A DNA stretch of 64,000 nt from QHXW01 sp035280425 (GTDB lineage: Bacteria > Acidobacteriota > Terriglobia > Bryobacterales > Bryobacteraceae): positions 23,618-87,617 of the forward strand of contig DATEFW010000004.1 of the NCBI GenBank assembly GCA_035280425.1, written 5' to 3'. Positions 1-10,879 of this stretch are shown one piece after another. Positions within the stretch are counted from its first letter, which is position 1, and each line of letters starts with the position of its first letter. A model generated the notes under the pieces. The model had not been told where the DNA came from. It worked only from the letters and a program-made list of their open reading frames with translations, and ran no database searches. The position numbers were made by a program, and so were the translations under genes.

Positions 1-2
1 AT

Positions 3-2891
3 GATGTGCTGCCCGCGCTGGCGCGCAATGTAGTGACCAACGGTTACCAGGCCTCGCATAGCAACGAATCACTGGAGCAGACCGAATATTTGAAACTGCT
101 ACACCGCTATATTTCGCAGGCTCGCGAGCTCGAAAAATTGGCTGGAGCGGAGAAGGTCATCAAAGTGGAGACCTGCGATTCCTCGAACGCGGGTGAATTG
201 CTGCGTATTGTGGGCTATCGCATGCGCGGCGGCTGCGGCAGTGAAGTCGTGCTCGAGACCGTCAATGCGACTCGCGCGTTCCTTACCACGGACTCCGGCT
301 TTCCGCTGGCCGAGCTCGAACAGGCGCTGCGCACCAACCGCCCGTTTGTCTATGACTTCCATCCGACCCCGGTTACGGTGCTCTACGGCGCGGATTACTG
401 GCTGTCCGCAAAAGAAAAGGAAAGCGGCGATTTTCTGGATGCCTTCCTCGGCGATCCCTCGCTTTGCCGCCTGTATTTGGGGCTCTCTAAAATTGACCGG
501 CAGACCGCCGACGAGCTGCGCAAAGCAATCGCTCTTCCGCGCCTCAAGGCCTATGCTCATGTGCTCGACTTTTTCGGCGGCATGTTCGAGGTCCGTAACG
601 GTAAGGCCGTCGCGCCAGGCGGCGCCCGTTCCGAGGCAGCTTGGGCGGACCTTGTGGGTGTATCGCCCGATCAGGGCGCAGCGTTTTTCGACAAGCTGAT
701 CGCTAAGGACGACGGCTGGCTGGCCAGCCTGTTTGACGCCCTCGCACGGATCAGTGGCCCGGTCAAGGAATACCTGACCGACCCCGCTCGCATGAAGCGC
801 TTTTACATGGCGGTGCGCGGACGGGTCACCAGTCCCGGTCCCGCACGGCCCGTGTTCCGCTCGAATGCCGATATGATGCTGCTCACGACGCGGCTGCGTG
901 TGGACGCCGGCGGGCACGCAATCATTCCCGGCAACATTGAAGTCTGGAAGAACCTGTTCGTCACCCATCCCCACGGCAAATACGACGGCAAGCTGACCAA
1001 GTCCGCCGCCGGCTGGAAAGATCCGGATGACGTCATCGAAGCTTTGTTCGCTCTGTGCCGCAAATCGGTCGAAAATGAGCCGCTCAGAATCTTCATGACC
1101 ATCAGCGACCTCGACCGCTTCCGCGAAAAGCCGTTTGAACCGGCGACCGTCGAGCGGCTGGCTCGCGACTATCACCTTTACGGCGCACAGTACGCCATTT
1201 TTAACGACGCACCCACAGTCAGCGACAAGACCGTTCTCCAGTTCCTCGATACGGCTGAAGGCATCAGCCGGATGAAAGACCAGCTGCTGCGCGCCGATAC
1301 GGCCGGAACGATGCAAGCGCTGGTCGGACTGTGGCAGATTTTCTGCCGCCAGGGCAGTATCGCTCCCAATCAGGCAGACGCGGTGCTCGCCGGTCTGCTG
1401 GCTCCGTTCTCACAGGTTCACCGCGACCGGGACGTTTTCGATGCCGGCAAAAACGGCGTGACCCTGATCCTGAAAACCGGCGGCGCAGTCGATCTGTCCG
1501 CTCCCCAGGACCGTTTGCTCGACCTGCTGGCAGGAGCGGCCAATCCCAGCGATTCAGACGCACATGCACAGATGGTCCAGGAGATGAGCCGCGTGCTGGA
1601 AGCGCAGCGGATTGTCTCGCTCAATACTCTGTTCCAGCTGGATGATCACCTGGAAAGCCTCTCGCATGGCGGCAAGCTCGATGTCGCTCTAATCAATAGA
1701 CTCGCCTCACGCGTTTCCGATATTCAGCTTCCCCGCTCTTCTCTGACCGCCGTCGAGAAGAACTCATTCGCATTCGGCTATTGGACTGAGAAGCACGTGG
1801 AGGGGGAACGAAAGCTGAACCTCCGCGCAGCCGTTGAGCGTGCCGGCAGCGACGCCGAGAAGCTGAAGGATGTTCGCAGCGCTCTTGCACCGTTCCTGCG
1901 CGATACCCTGGTGGCCTATGTTTACGCGCATTATGCGCCGCCCGGTGCACAGGTTCTTTATACCAACCCGCTGTTCGTCCGCAGCCACGATTTCATTGGG
2001 GTCCAGGGAGCCAACCATACCTGGAAGTCCACCGAGATGTTCGGCACCGGCTGGCCATCGAACGGTGGAGGCCGTCTGGTCGGATCGCTCGCGGGCCTGC
2101 CTTACGCGCTGGCTGAGGCCGAGCAAAACTTCATGGTCCCCACCCAGACTCAGGCCCTGATCTGGACCGATCTGGTGCCGCAAATGATCTTGAGCGCAAA
2201 AATTCCACGCTGGTGGAATGTTACATCCGCGCAGGAGCACTGGGTCGGGCTGCAGATGCGTCTGGGGCGGCTCTTGATGGCCGAATCCGCCATTGATCCC
2301 GCCGTGCGCCGCCAGGTCGTGGACGCCCTCGGATCGCAGGCTGCACCCGCGCGTGCCATGGCGGTCGAGAGCCTGCTTGAAGCCGGGGAAGTTAAGACGG
2401 CATTGGACCATGTGACCCCCTCCGAACTGTTCCAGCTCGCTTGCGAGATGGGCCCCCGTCAGAAGAATGTCGATGGGCCCGTAATCGCCGATATCCGCCA
2501 GTTGCGCGCCGCGCATGCGGCCGATGTCACCGACCAGGCGATTTCGCGCGCTTTCGGCACGCCCAAGCCTACCCTGACGACTTCCTATCGTCCGGAGTTG
2601 CTGAAGCTCCGGACCTTCCCCACCCTGATGGGTTACTCGAGCCGCGTACTCGCCGAGAGTTGGGAGTCCAACACGCTCTACTGGGCGGCTCTCGCCGACG
2701 AGCTTCATGATTCGCCCTCGCAGCTCAACGTGCTGATCCCCGAGTGGACGCAGAAAGTGGTGGAGCACATCTTTGCTTCGCATCTCGAAGATTGGCCCGC
2801 TCTGCTGCGCTCCTTGCGGCTGGTAGGAGACGACATCCGGGCCAAGTCCAGGCTGCAAGCTGCGGGTGAGCAGAAAGCCGCCTTGCAGTGA
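3..2891 (+). CDS. Large protein of unknown function, 5' end outside window
   Basis: The reading frame is already open at the left edge, so the true start probably lies upstream; a GTG at position 6 is the first possible internal start. About 962 residues are visible. I do not recognise a family and see no signal peptide or membrane segment in the visible part. The C-terminal third is rich in alanine and leucine helices and could be helical-repeat in nature, but no clear repeat can be defined by eye. It stops 16 bases before the VWFA protein, with the next gene's ribosome binding site in the gap, so the two are probably co-transcribed. The VWFA partner is predicted to be exported, so an envelope or surface role is possible, but this is only context. 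Certain as a gene, unknown as to function. Confidence 0.85.
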   Translation, partial: DVLPALARNVVTNGYQASHSNESLEQTEYLKLLHRYISQARELEKLAGAEKVIKVETCDSSNAGELLRIVGYRMRGGCGSEVVLETVNATRAFLTTDSGFPLAELEQALRTNRPFVYDFHPTPVTVLYGADYWLSAKEKESGDFLDAFLGDPSLCRLYLGLSKIDRQTADELRKAIALPRLKAYAHVLDFFGGMFEVRNGKAVAPGGARSEAAWADLVGVSPDQGAAFFDKLIAKDDGWLASLFDALARISGPVKEYLTDPARMKRFYMAVRGRVTSPGPARPVFRSNADMMLLTTRLRVDAGGHAIIPGNIEVWKNLFVTHPHGKYDGKLTKSAAGWKDPDDVIEALFALCRKSVENEPLRIFMTISDLDRFREKPFEPATVERLARDYHLYGAQYAIFNDAPTVSDKTVLQFLDTAEGISRMKDQLLRADTAGTMQALVGLWQIFCRQGSIAPNQADAVLAGLLAPFSQVHRDRDVFDAGKNGVTLILKTGGAVDLSAPQDRLLDLLAGAANPSDSDAHAQMVQEMSRVLEAQRIVSLNTLFQLDDHLESLSHGGKLDVALINRLASRVSDIQLPRSSLTAVEKNSFAFGYWTEKHVEGERKLNLRAAVERAGSDAEKLKDVRSALAPFLRDTLVAYVYAHYAPPGAQVLYTNPLFVRSHDFIGVQGANHTWKSTEMFGTGWPSNGGGRLVGSLAGLPYALAEAEQNFMVPTQTQALIWTDLVPQMILSAKIPRWWNVTSAQEHWVGLQMRLGRLLMAESAIDPAVRRQVVDALGSQAAPARAMAVESLLEAGEVKTALDHVTPSELFQLACEMGPRQKNVDGPVIADIRQLRAAHAADVTDQAISRAFGTPKPTLTTSYRPELLKLRTFPTLMGYSSRVLAESWESNTLYWAALADELHDSPSQLNVLIPEWTQKVVEHIFASHLEDWPALLRSLRLVGDDIRAKSRLQAAGEQKAALQ

Positions 2892-2907
2892 TCTTCAGGA
2901 GAATGGT

Positions 2908-3912
2908 GTGAAAAATCCATCGAGGAAAATCATCATAGCCTTATCGGTTTTATTGGGGGCGGGGGCGTTCTGGGCTTTGGCGCAGGAGGTGAAAAATCCT
3001 GTATTTCGTACCAAGGTCGATCTGGTTGTCCTCAGCTTCACCGTGACGGACAACAAAGGCCACTACATCAACGGGCTCAAGCCGTCGGATTTCCGAATTC
3101 TCGAAGACGGCATCCAGGAAAGAATCTCCACTTTCGCGGAAGGAACCAAGCCGCCTGTGCAGGTTGCGGAAGACGGCAGCGTCCGCCCTTTAATTGACTC
3201 CTCGAGCGGCGAATCCTCCAAGCCGGGCATCGATCCGCGCTCCGACGCCTTCGTCGGAACCAACGTCTTCATTCTTTTTGACACCAGCAATTTCATGTAC
3301 CGCGGCTTCGTCTACGCCGAGGATGCCATTGCTGACTTCGTCCGAGGCCTGGATCGCGCCGATTCGGTGGCGGTCTACTCCTTCAGCCGCAACCTTTCCC
3401 GCGCTTCGATGCTCACGCGGGACCGCGGTGACGCCATTTTCGGGCTGCGCAAAGCTGTTGCCGGCGATGATACCGCGCTCTATAACGCGCTGCTGCTCAC
3501 GCTGCGCGATGCCGCCAAGGTTCCCGGACGAAAGGTCGTGATCGTGTTCTCGAACGGCCCGGACAATGCCAGCATGGTCGCTCCCGACGATGTGCGCGCC
3601 GTCGCGGAAGACGAAGGTATCCCGATTTACGTTATTTCGACCAATGAAGTAAACAAAGATCCGATCTCGAGCAGCGTGTTCCGCCGCATCACCACCCGAA
3701 CGGGCGGCAAGGCGTACTGGGCGAAAACCTGGCAGAAACAGGTGGAAGCTTTCGAATCCATTCGCGAGGATCTTGGCAACAGTTACACCGTCACCTACTA
3801 CCCGGCGGCGAATCCCAACGAGGGCTTTCGCAAGATCGCCGTCGAAATCGTTTCCGACGTGGGCAGGAAATACCGCGTGCGTTCGCGTCCCGGTTACCGT
3901 CCGCGTCTTTAA
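2908..3912 (+). CDS. Secreted VWFA-domain protein, acidobacterial type
   Basis: A 334-residue protein of the VWFA-related family common in Acidobacteria. I chose the GTG at 2908 because AGGAGAA (2897-2903) lies four bases upstream and the protein then opens with a basic, hydrophobic signal sequence (residues 7-26, cleavage probably after AQ). A beta-rich N-domain (about 35-80, with VDLVVLSFTVTD and DFRILEDG) precedes the VWA fold (about 118-300). The metal-site motif is degraded: FDTSNF (Asp125, Ser127, Phe129) where DxSxS is expected, so canonical MIDAS metal binding may be weakened. The Asp/Ser-rich insert around residues 95-112 is not typical of the fold. Such proteins are thought to mediate protein-protein contacts outside the cytoplasm; the ligand is unknown. 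It follows the large unknown protein closely, suggesting an operon. Confidence 0.85.
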   Translation: MKNPSRKIIIALSVLLGAGAFWALAQEVKNPVFRTKVDLVVLSFTVTDNKGHYINGLKPSDFRILEDGIQERISTFAEGTKPPVQVAEDGSVRPLIDSSSGESSKPGIDPRSDAFVGTNVFILFDTSNFMYRGFVYAEDAIADFVRGLDRADSVAVYSFSRNLSRASMLTRDRGDAIFGLRKAVAGDDTALYNALLLTLRDAAKVPGRKVVIVFSNGPDNASMVAPDDVRAVAEDEGIPIYVISTNEVNKDPISSSVFRRITTRTGGKAYWAKTWQKQVEAFESIREDLGNSYTVTYYPAANPNEGFRKIAVEIVSDVGRKYRVRSRPGYRPRL

Positions 3913-3935
3913 AACTCACGTCAGCTCTTCGCGGG

Positions 3936-4205
3936 TCAGTGCGCCTCGAGTGGAAAAACTCCGCTCCGCGTCGTCCAGACCGTGTGTCCACGGTTGTCGT
4001 AAATGCTTAGATTCGGTTGGCCCGATTTGTCGAATCCCAGCACCGCGCGCCTGTTTCCTTCTGCGTCTACCAGAACAAAACTTCCAGCTTTGATCTCTGC
4101 TGCGGCCGCTGCCGGCTGAGCGCTCAGGCGGCTGGAAACCATTCCCCCGCCCGCACCCAGCACAAAGGCCGTAAACACTCCCGCAATAAACCGCATTCGA
4201 CTCAT
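3936..4205 (-). CDS. Small exported protein of unknown function
   Basis: An 89-residue protein with an N-terminal membrane or signal segment (residues 5-22, GVFTAFVLGAGGG) followed by a short beta-rich domain. The motif SFVLVDAEGNRRAVLGF then PNLSIYDNRGH resembles the repeat VDxxGxxRAxL...LxDxxGxxR found singly or in tandem in many small acidobacterial proteins without a known role. The start at 4205 is supported by a strong ribosome binding site GAGGAGGAA about six bases upstream on the minus strand. It converges with the VWFA gene (23-base gap) and lies downstream of the NADH dehydrogenase gene with a 57-base gap, so it may be the tail of that minus-strand operon or have its own promoter. 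Function unknown. Confidence 0.7.
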   Translation of the reverse strand: MSRMRFIAGVFTAFVLGAGGGMVSSRLSAQPAAAAAEIKAGSFVLVDAEGNRRAVLGFDKSGQPNLSIYDNRGHTVWTTRSGVFPLEAH

Positions 4206-4262
4206 TCGAGATTCCTCCTCGAACGATATGTCGCCGTCCGGCTTTTCCTTTCACGTCGCGGT

Positions 4263-5537
4263 CTATTTTCGTCCGGTGATCAATCTGGCGCCGCGGTTGC
4301 GCGTGAAGTAGTTATAGGCCCACTCGGTCATGACCAGCAGGCGATTGTCGAACTCGATCAGATACATCAGGTGAACAAACAGCCACGCCAGCCAGGCCAT
4401 CATTCCATGAATGTGAATTCGTCCGAAATCCGCCACTGCCGCAGCACGGCCGATAGTCGCCAGGCTTCCTTTGTCGAAATAGTGAAAAGGCCGCGTTGTC
4501 CCACCGCGAATGCGCCGCCTGATCAGCTCGGCAGCATACCGGCCCTGCTGGATCGCCACCGGCGCGACACCAGGCAACGGTTTCCCGCCCTGGTGACCGA
4601 AATTCGCCAGATCTCCGATCACCAGAATCTCCGGGTGCCCCGCGATGCTCAGGTCCGGCTCGACGATTACCCGGCCTGCGCGGTCGAGCCGGGCTCCAGC
4701 GCACTCGGCCAGCACGCGGCCCAGCGGCGATGCCGCTACTCCCGCCGCCCACAGCATGGTTCTGGCGGGAATGCGCTGCGCCTCGCTTCCTCGCCTCACC
4801 ATCACGCCCTCTGCGTCGATAGCCGTGACAACCGTTCCGGTCATGGTGCGCACTCCGAGGCCGATCAATGATTTCTCCGCCGCCATCGAAAGATCGGCTG
4901 GATATGGCGGCAGCACGCGGTCCGTGCCCTCCACCAGCAAAATGCGCGCTTCCGCCGGATTGATGTGGCGGAAATCGTTACGCAGAGTGTCGTTGGCAAT
5001 CTCGCCCAGCGCGCCGGCCAGTTCCACACCCGTCGGACCGGCTCCTACCACCACAAAAGTCAGCCATGCCCGCCGCGCATCCTCATCCGTTTCGCGCTCG
5101 GCGTTCTCAAACGCCGCTAAAATCCGGCTCCGGATCTCGGTCGCATCCTCTATGGTCTTCAGTGCCGGCGCAAATTGCTCCCATTCGTCGTGCCCGAAAT
5201 AGTGGTGGCTTGCGCCCGTTGCCACGATCAACGTGTCGTAATTCACCTCGCCGTCCCGCAGGATCAGGCGCCGGCCTGCCGCATCGATATCCGTCACTTC
5301 CCCCAATAGCACTTCTGCGTTCTTCTGGCGGCGCAGGACATACCGCAGTGGCGACGCGATTTCGCCGGGCGATAAACCTCCCGTCGCCACCTGGTAAAGA
5401 AGCGGCTGGAACAAGTGGAAATTGCGGCGGTCGATCAGCGTAACCGCGACAGGCGCGCGCTTGAGCGCTTGCGCCGCGTATAACCCGCCGAAACCCCCGC
5501 CCACGATCACTACGCGATGTGTCGTAGCCTGCGGCAT
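4263..5537 (-). CDS. ndh: Type II NADH dehydrogenase (NDH-2 family)
   Basis: A 424-residue FAD-dependent oxidoreductase. NDH-2 enzymes oxidise NADH and reduce quinone on the inner face of the membrane without pumping protons. Two dinucleotide-binding motifs are clear: GGGFGG at residues 13-18 for FAD and GAGPTG at 165-170 for NADH. The stretch FHLFQPLLYQVATGGLSP is characteristic of this family. The C-terminus holds an amphipathic or hydrophobic helix (WLAWLFVHLMYLIEF) that would anchor it to the membrane. Length is normal. Its ATG directly abuts the stop codon of the upstream M50 protease gene, so the two are almost certainly co-transcribed and possibly translationally coupled. The family also includes sulfide:quinone reductase-like enzymes; the motifs favour NDH-2. 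Confidence 0.9.
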   Translation of the reverse strand: MPQATTHRVVIVGGGFGGLYAAQALKRAPVAVTLIDRRNFHLFQPLLYQVATGGLSPGEIASPLRYVLRRQKNAEVLLGEVTDIDAAGRRLILRDGEVNYDTLIVATGASHHYFGHDEWEQFAPALKTIEDATEIRSRILAAFENAERETDEDARRAWLTFVVVGAGPTGVELAGALGEIANDTLRNDFRHINPAEARILLVEGTDRVLPPYPADLSMAAEKSLIGLGVRTMTGTVVTAIDAEGVMVRRGSEAQRIPARTMLWAAGVAASPLGRVLAECAGARLDRAGRVIVEPDLSIAGHPEILVIGDLANFGHQGGKPLPGVAPVAIQQGRYAAELIRRRIRGGTTRPFHYFDKGSLATIGRAAAVADFGRIHIHGMMAWLAWLFVHLMYLIEFDNRLLVMTEWAYNYFTRNRGARLITGRK

Positions 5538-6665
5538 CTAATGGTGGCCCGTCCGGGCCTGGGCCAGGCTGACTTGCCGCAGCAGCATGAATTCGTACAG
5601 ATTTTCCGAGGTCAGCATGCCCATCAGCCGGTTGTCATCCATCACCAGCGCGGCGCTGCCCGGCCTGGAGAGCTGCGCCATCGCTTGCGCCAACTCCATG
5701 TCCGGAGGCAGGCGGACGAAATTGCGATCCATCGCTCCCGCGACGTAGGCATCCGGGCCGTCGCGCATCATCGCGCGGATCAATGCTGAGCGGCTCAGCA
5801 GCCCGATTACCTCATCGCCGTGCATCACCGGAAAATCCTGCTGGGACGTCGCCAGCAGCAGATCGCCGGCTTCGCGAATTGTGTTTCCGTGGGAAAGCGT
5901 TCGAAAATCGGTGATCATCGCGGCGCGCACCGGAAATCCGCTGGTGAGCGATCGCCCCCGTGCCGCCGCGCCTTCCTGTGCCGCGCCCAGATAAACGAAT
6001 AGCGCCACAAACAGCAAAAGAAAATTCGACCAGAGCAGACCGGCCAGTCCCATCAGCACGGCCAGAAAACGCCCGGCGCTCGCCGCGATCTCCGTAGCCT
6101 CGTCCTCGCTCTTGCGCAGCGCGATGAGCGATCGCAGAATTCGTCCGCCGTCCATGGGATATGCCGGAAGCAAATTGAACACCCCGAGCAGCAGATTCCC
6201 CACAGCGATACGCTCGATCAGATTGGCGTCGGTAGGCACGCGCAGCGTCTCGACCGGCAAAAAATTCCGCTGGCTCGCCAGCAGGCCGATTCCCAATAGC
6301 AGATTGACCAGCGGTCCCGCGATCGAGATCAGCAGTTCCTGGCGGGCCGCCGGTTGCTTCTCCAGCCGCGACACTCCGCCGATCGGATACATCACAATTT
6401 CGGTCGTACGCACGCCGTGCCAGCGCGCCACCAGCGCGTGCCCGATTTCGTGCAGCAGCACCGAAGCGAACAGCGCCGCGATGTATAACGCCGTCGTTAG
6501 CCCGCTCTGTTTTCCCCCTACGCCGATGAACACCAGGAACACCAGCAAGAGCAGGAAAGTAAAATGCAGCCGGATCGGGATTCCAAAAATTCGGATCCGC
6601 CCTATCGATCCGTGAGCAGGCTGGCCTTTCGGCTTCTGATCGGGTTCCGGTGCCGTCTCGGCCAT
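5538..6665 (-). CDS. M50 site-2 protease family metalloprotease with CBS domains
   Basis: A 375-residue membrane zinc protease. After a charged N-tail, membrane segments begin near residue 35. The zinc motif HEIGH is at residues 72-76, and the second metal motif is seen in LLPAYPMDGGRIL, where the Asp completes the site. The C-terminal third (about residues 235-370) carries two CBS-like repeats, as in the SpoIVFB/Rip3-like subgroup, which may bind adenine nucleotides and tune activity. Family members cut transmembrane regulatory proteins such as anti-sigma factors; the substrate here is unknown, though two zinc-finger anti-sigma factors with a membrane segment are encoded in this window. A ribosome binding site (AAAAGGAAT) precedes the ATG. 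It is the first gene of an operon with the NADH dehydrogenase. Confidence 0.92.
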   Translation of the reverse strand: MAETAPEPDQKPKGQPAHGSIGRIRIFGIPIRLHFTFLLLLVFLVFIGVGGKQSGLTTALYIAALFASVLLHEIGHALVARWHGVRTTEIVMYPIGGVSRLEKQPAARQELLISIAGPLVNLLLGIGLLASQRNFLPVETLRVPTDANLIERIAVGNLLLGVFNLLPAYPMDGGRILRSLIALRKSEDEATEIAASAGRFLAVLMGLAGLLWSNFLLLFVALFVYLGAAQEGAAARGRSLTSGFPVRAAMITDFRTLSHGNTIREAGDLLLATSQQDFPVMHGDEVIGLLSRSALIRAMMRDGPDAYVAGAMDRNFVRLPPDMELAQAMAQLSRPGSAALVMDDNRLMGMLTSENLYEFMLLRQVSLAQARTGHH

Positions 6666-6870
6666 CGCGATTCCTTTTTACCGCATTCGAGGCCGCTTGG
6701 GCGTAAAGCTCGCATGCCCTTGTACGGCGCCGTCCGTTTTCCCCGCACGCCGGTGCTTGAAAACTCCCGATGCGCGTTCCGAGCGCTCCACCGCGGCCCG
6801 GTACCGGAGTTTGACACAACCTCGCACGCGGTGAAATCCTGAGGAGGATAACTGGCGCTTTTCATCCATC

Positions 6871-8114
6871 ATGAAAATGCAGTCCAACGCCTCTTTTTTC
6901 GAAGCCGTGCGCGGCGCCGCAACCTCGCTGCGCTCGAGCAAGCTCCGCAGCTTTCTGACGCTGCTCGGCATTATCCTGGCCACCACCACCCTGATCGCCG
7001 TCATGAGCGTCATCAATGGCATGAATCGCTACATCGCCGAAAATGTTTCCGACATGGGCGCCGACGGTTTCCGCGTCCGCCGCATGGCCATGATCGGGCA
7101 GTTCGATCCCAAAAAATACCTCGAGATGCAGCGGCGCAATCCGCAATTGACCCGCGAAGAATTCGATTTCCTGAAGGGCCAGGCTACTCTGATTCAGGAT
7201 ATCGGAATGGAGACCGAGCGCCAGGTCAAGGTGCAGCACGGTTCCGAGCAGGTGGATGGCGTCGAGTTGGATGGCGTCACTGCGAACATGGCCACACTTT
7301 CCAACATCCAGATGACTTTGGGCCGCTTTTTGAGCGACAGCGAGGATCAGCGCCGCCAGCAGGTGGCCTTCGTCGGCAACGACATCAAGCAGCGTTTTTT
7401 TCCGAGCGTCAACCCGCTGGGCAAGACTCTGCTCATCGAAGGGCGCCCGTTTGACATCGTGGGCGTCGCCAAACCCAAGGGCAGCGTGTTCGGCAACTCG
7501 CTCGACAATTTCGTCATGGTCCCGGCAGAAACGTACTTCAAGATTTACGGAGCCCGCCAGGGCATCGGCTATCGCGCCCGCGCGCTCGACCCGGCCTACA
7601 TCTTCCGTGCCCAGGACGAAGTCCGCATGCTGCTGCGCTCCTTCCGACATCTGCGTCCGAACCAGGACGATACGTTCGCCATCGTCTCCTCCGATTCCCT
7701 GGTCTCCGCCTGGGACCGCATCACCGGCTCGATCGCCGCTACTGCGATAGCGATCGTCTCGGTCTTTATGGTCGTCGGCGGTGTTGTGGTCATGAATATC
7801 ATGCTTGCCGTCGTTACGGAACGCACCCACGAAATCGGTATCCGCAAAGCCATCGGCGCGCGCCGCCGTGATATCCTGCGGCAGTTCCTGGTCGAGTCTG
7901 CGATGCTCTCGGCTGCCGGCGGTGTCATCGGCGTTTTCTTTGCCTGGTTGGTGGCGTTCCTCGTCCGCAGCGCGACGCCCGTGCCTATGGCCGTGCCCAT
8001 TTCCGCCGTCATCATCAGCGTTATGCTCTCTGCCAGTGTCGGCCTGTTCTTCGGCATCTATCCCGCGCAACGCGCCGCGCGCCTCGACCCCATCGAAGCA
8101 TTGAGGGATGAAAA

Positions 8115-8118
<4 letters not shown>
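6871..8118 (+). CDS. MacB-like ABC transporter permease (first of a pair)
   Basis: A 415-residue permease of the MacB/FtsX type VII ABC family. One membrane helix near residues 28-50 (LTLLGIILATTTLIAV) is followed by a large periplasmic MacB_PCD domain and three C-terminal helices (about 290-400) containing the family signature GGVVVMNIMLAVVTERTHEIGIRKAIGARR. Such permeases transmit ATP hydrolysis mechanically to periplasmic partners and export lipids, peptides or drugs. No ATPase gene is adjacent, so the energising subunit must be encoded elsewhere. The ATG has no good ribosome binding site nearby; GAGGAGGA about 20 bases upstream is too far, so the start is only probable. It overlaps the next permease by the ATGA at 8115-8118. 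Confidence 0.9.
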
Positions 8119-9352
<1,234 letters not shown>

Positions 9353-9353
<1 letters not shown>

Positions 9354-10114
9354 TGCCCGGTGTGTTCTTCCGCTTTTACGCGGAATTGAATGACCTGCTC
9401 GCGCCTGACCGCCGCTTCACCACCTTCGAGCACCGCTCGAACAGCCAGTCCACCGTCAAGGACGCCATCGAGTCGCTGGGCGTCCCCCATACCGAAGTCG
9501 ATCTGATACTGGTCAACGGCGCTTCCGTTGATTTCTCGTATCGTCTCCAGTCCGGCGACCGCGTCAGCGTCTATCCCGTTTTCGAATCCTTCGACATCGC
9601 TTCAATCGCCCGCGTTCGTCCCGAGCCTTTGCGCGAGACGCGCTTCATTCTGGACACCCACCTCGGCCGCCTCGCGGCTTACTTGCGTATGCTGGGCTTC
9701 GACACCCTCTACCGCAACGATTATGCCGACAACGACCTGGCTCGTCTCTCGCACGACCAGCATCGGATTCTTCTGACCCGCGATCGCGGCCTGCTCAAGC
9801 GCTCCGCCGTCACCCATGGCCACCTGATGCGTGAAACCAATCCCCGCCGCCAGCTTGCTGAAGTCGTCCACCGCTTCGATCTCGCCCGTTCGCTCGCTGC
9901 ATTCCAGCGCTGCCTGCGCTGCAACACGGTTCTCGAAGCCGTGAACAAGGCCGAAATCGCCGCCAGCCTGCCGCCCCGGGCCCGCGAGTCGTATAACGAA
10001 TTCCTCACCTGCCCCACCTGCCGCCGGGTCTATTGGAAAGGCTCGCACTTCGAGCGCATGCGTAAACTGATCGACGAAATCCGGGCTCAACAAACCGCTC
10101 CACGTGCGCCATGA
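9353..10114 (+). CDS. Ubiquitin-like/Mut7-C RNase-domain protein
   Basis: A 253-residue two-domain protein. Residues 1-80 look like the ubiquitin-like (beta-grasp) Ub-Mut7C domain, ending in SGDRVSVYPVFESF, a typical ThiS/MoaD-like turn. Residues about 95-245 match the Mut7-C domain, a PIN-like putative RNase fold: FILDTHLGRLAAYLRMLGFD supplies the first acidic residue and LLTRDRGLL the second. The C-terminal zinc ribbon is visible as CLRC and CPTC, 45 residues apart. These proteins are widely conserved but their RNA substrate is not established. It overlaps the upstream permease by one base, so it is co-expressed with a membrane transporter, which is an odd pairing. The family assignment is firm, the biological role is not. 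Confidence 0.85.
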
Positions 10115-10261
10115 ACCGCACAAACCTAATGTTTTCTGCTAGTTACGGACCAGCTGCAGCCTTCAGTCAAAACTCATGTTACCCCCACTATTCGTGACGT
10201 ATTTGTTACGCCTGCGTCTATCCCCAGTGGGTGGAAGAAGATCGAGATAAACTCGGGGATT

Positions 10262-10879
10262 ATGATCGAAGACGCGGCCGGCGCCGTGCGCGCTCGGGCT
10301 GTATCGAAGGTGGATGAATCCGCCGTAATTCGTGCCGTACAGCGCGGAGATCAGGATGCCTTTGAGCAGCTTGTTCACGCCTACGATCAAAGTGTGTTAC
10401 GGCTGGCTATGAACTTGCTTCGATCGCCGGAGGACGCGAGAGATGTCTATCAGGAAGCCTTTTTACGAGTTTATCGCAATATTCATACGTTCCGTTTCGA
10501 TTGCAGTTTTCATACCTGGCTTTATCGAATTGTGACGAACATCTGTCTGGACCATTTGCGCAAAAGGAAAGTGCGGCGGGAAGAATCCGCCGTCGTCGAC
10601 ACCGCCGACGGCCCGATCGATCGCATGGAGACCTTCGAGCAGGAAGGGCCCCATGCCGATCCCGAGCGCCGTCTGTGGAACCAGCAACTCGGCAACCGGA
10701 TCGGCGCCGCCCTGGCCGACTTGAGTCCCCGCGAACGCATGGTGTTTGAGCTGCGCCATTACCAGGGAATGCGGCTCCGCGCCATCGGCGACGTGCTCGG
10801 CACCAGCGAAGAGGCGGCGAAGAACTGCCTGTTTCGCGCCACCCAGAAAATGCGCACGGTCCTAGGAGATTTAGTATGA
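10262..10879 (+). CDS. ECF-type RNA polymerase sigma factor
   Basis: A 205-residue sigma-70 family factor of the extracytoplasmic type. Region 2 spans about residues 20-95, with DARDVYQEAFLRVYR (2.2) and FHTWLYRIVTNICLDHLRKR (2.3-2.4); region 4 covers about 140-200, with LSPRERMVFELRHYQGM and a helix-turn-helix ending GTSEEAAKNCLFRATQKM. A loosely conserved acidic linker joins them. It directs polymerase to a specific stress regulon and is probably held inactive by the anti-sigma factor whose ATG overlaps its stop codon (ATGA, 10876-10879). I saw no convincing promoter in the 147-base upstream gap; autoregulation is typical but not demonstrated here. Confidence 0.93.
   Translation: MIEDAAGAVRARAVSKVDESAVIRAVQRGDQDAFEQLVHAYDQSVLRLAMNLLRSPEDARDVYQEAFLRVYRNIHTFRFDCSFHTWLYRIVTNICLDHLRKRKVRREESAVVDTADGPIDRMETFEQEGPHADPERRLWNQQLGNRIGAALADLSPRERMVFELRHYQGMRLRAIGDVLGTSEEAAKNCLFRATQKMRTVLGDLV

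Noticed and set aside
6811..6839. TTGACA as promoter of the first MacB-like gene
   Set aside because: The -35 is perfect but there is no acceptable -10 at the right spacing (AAATCC).
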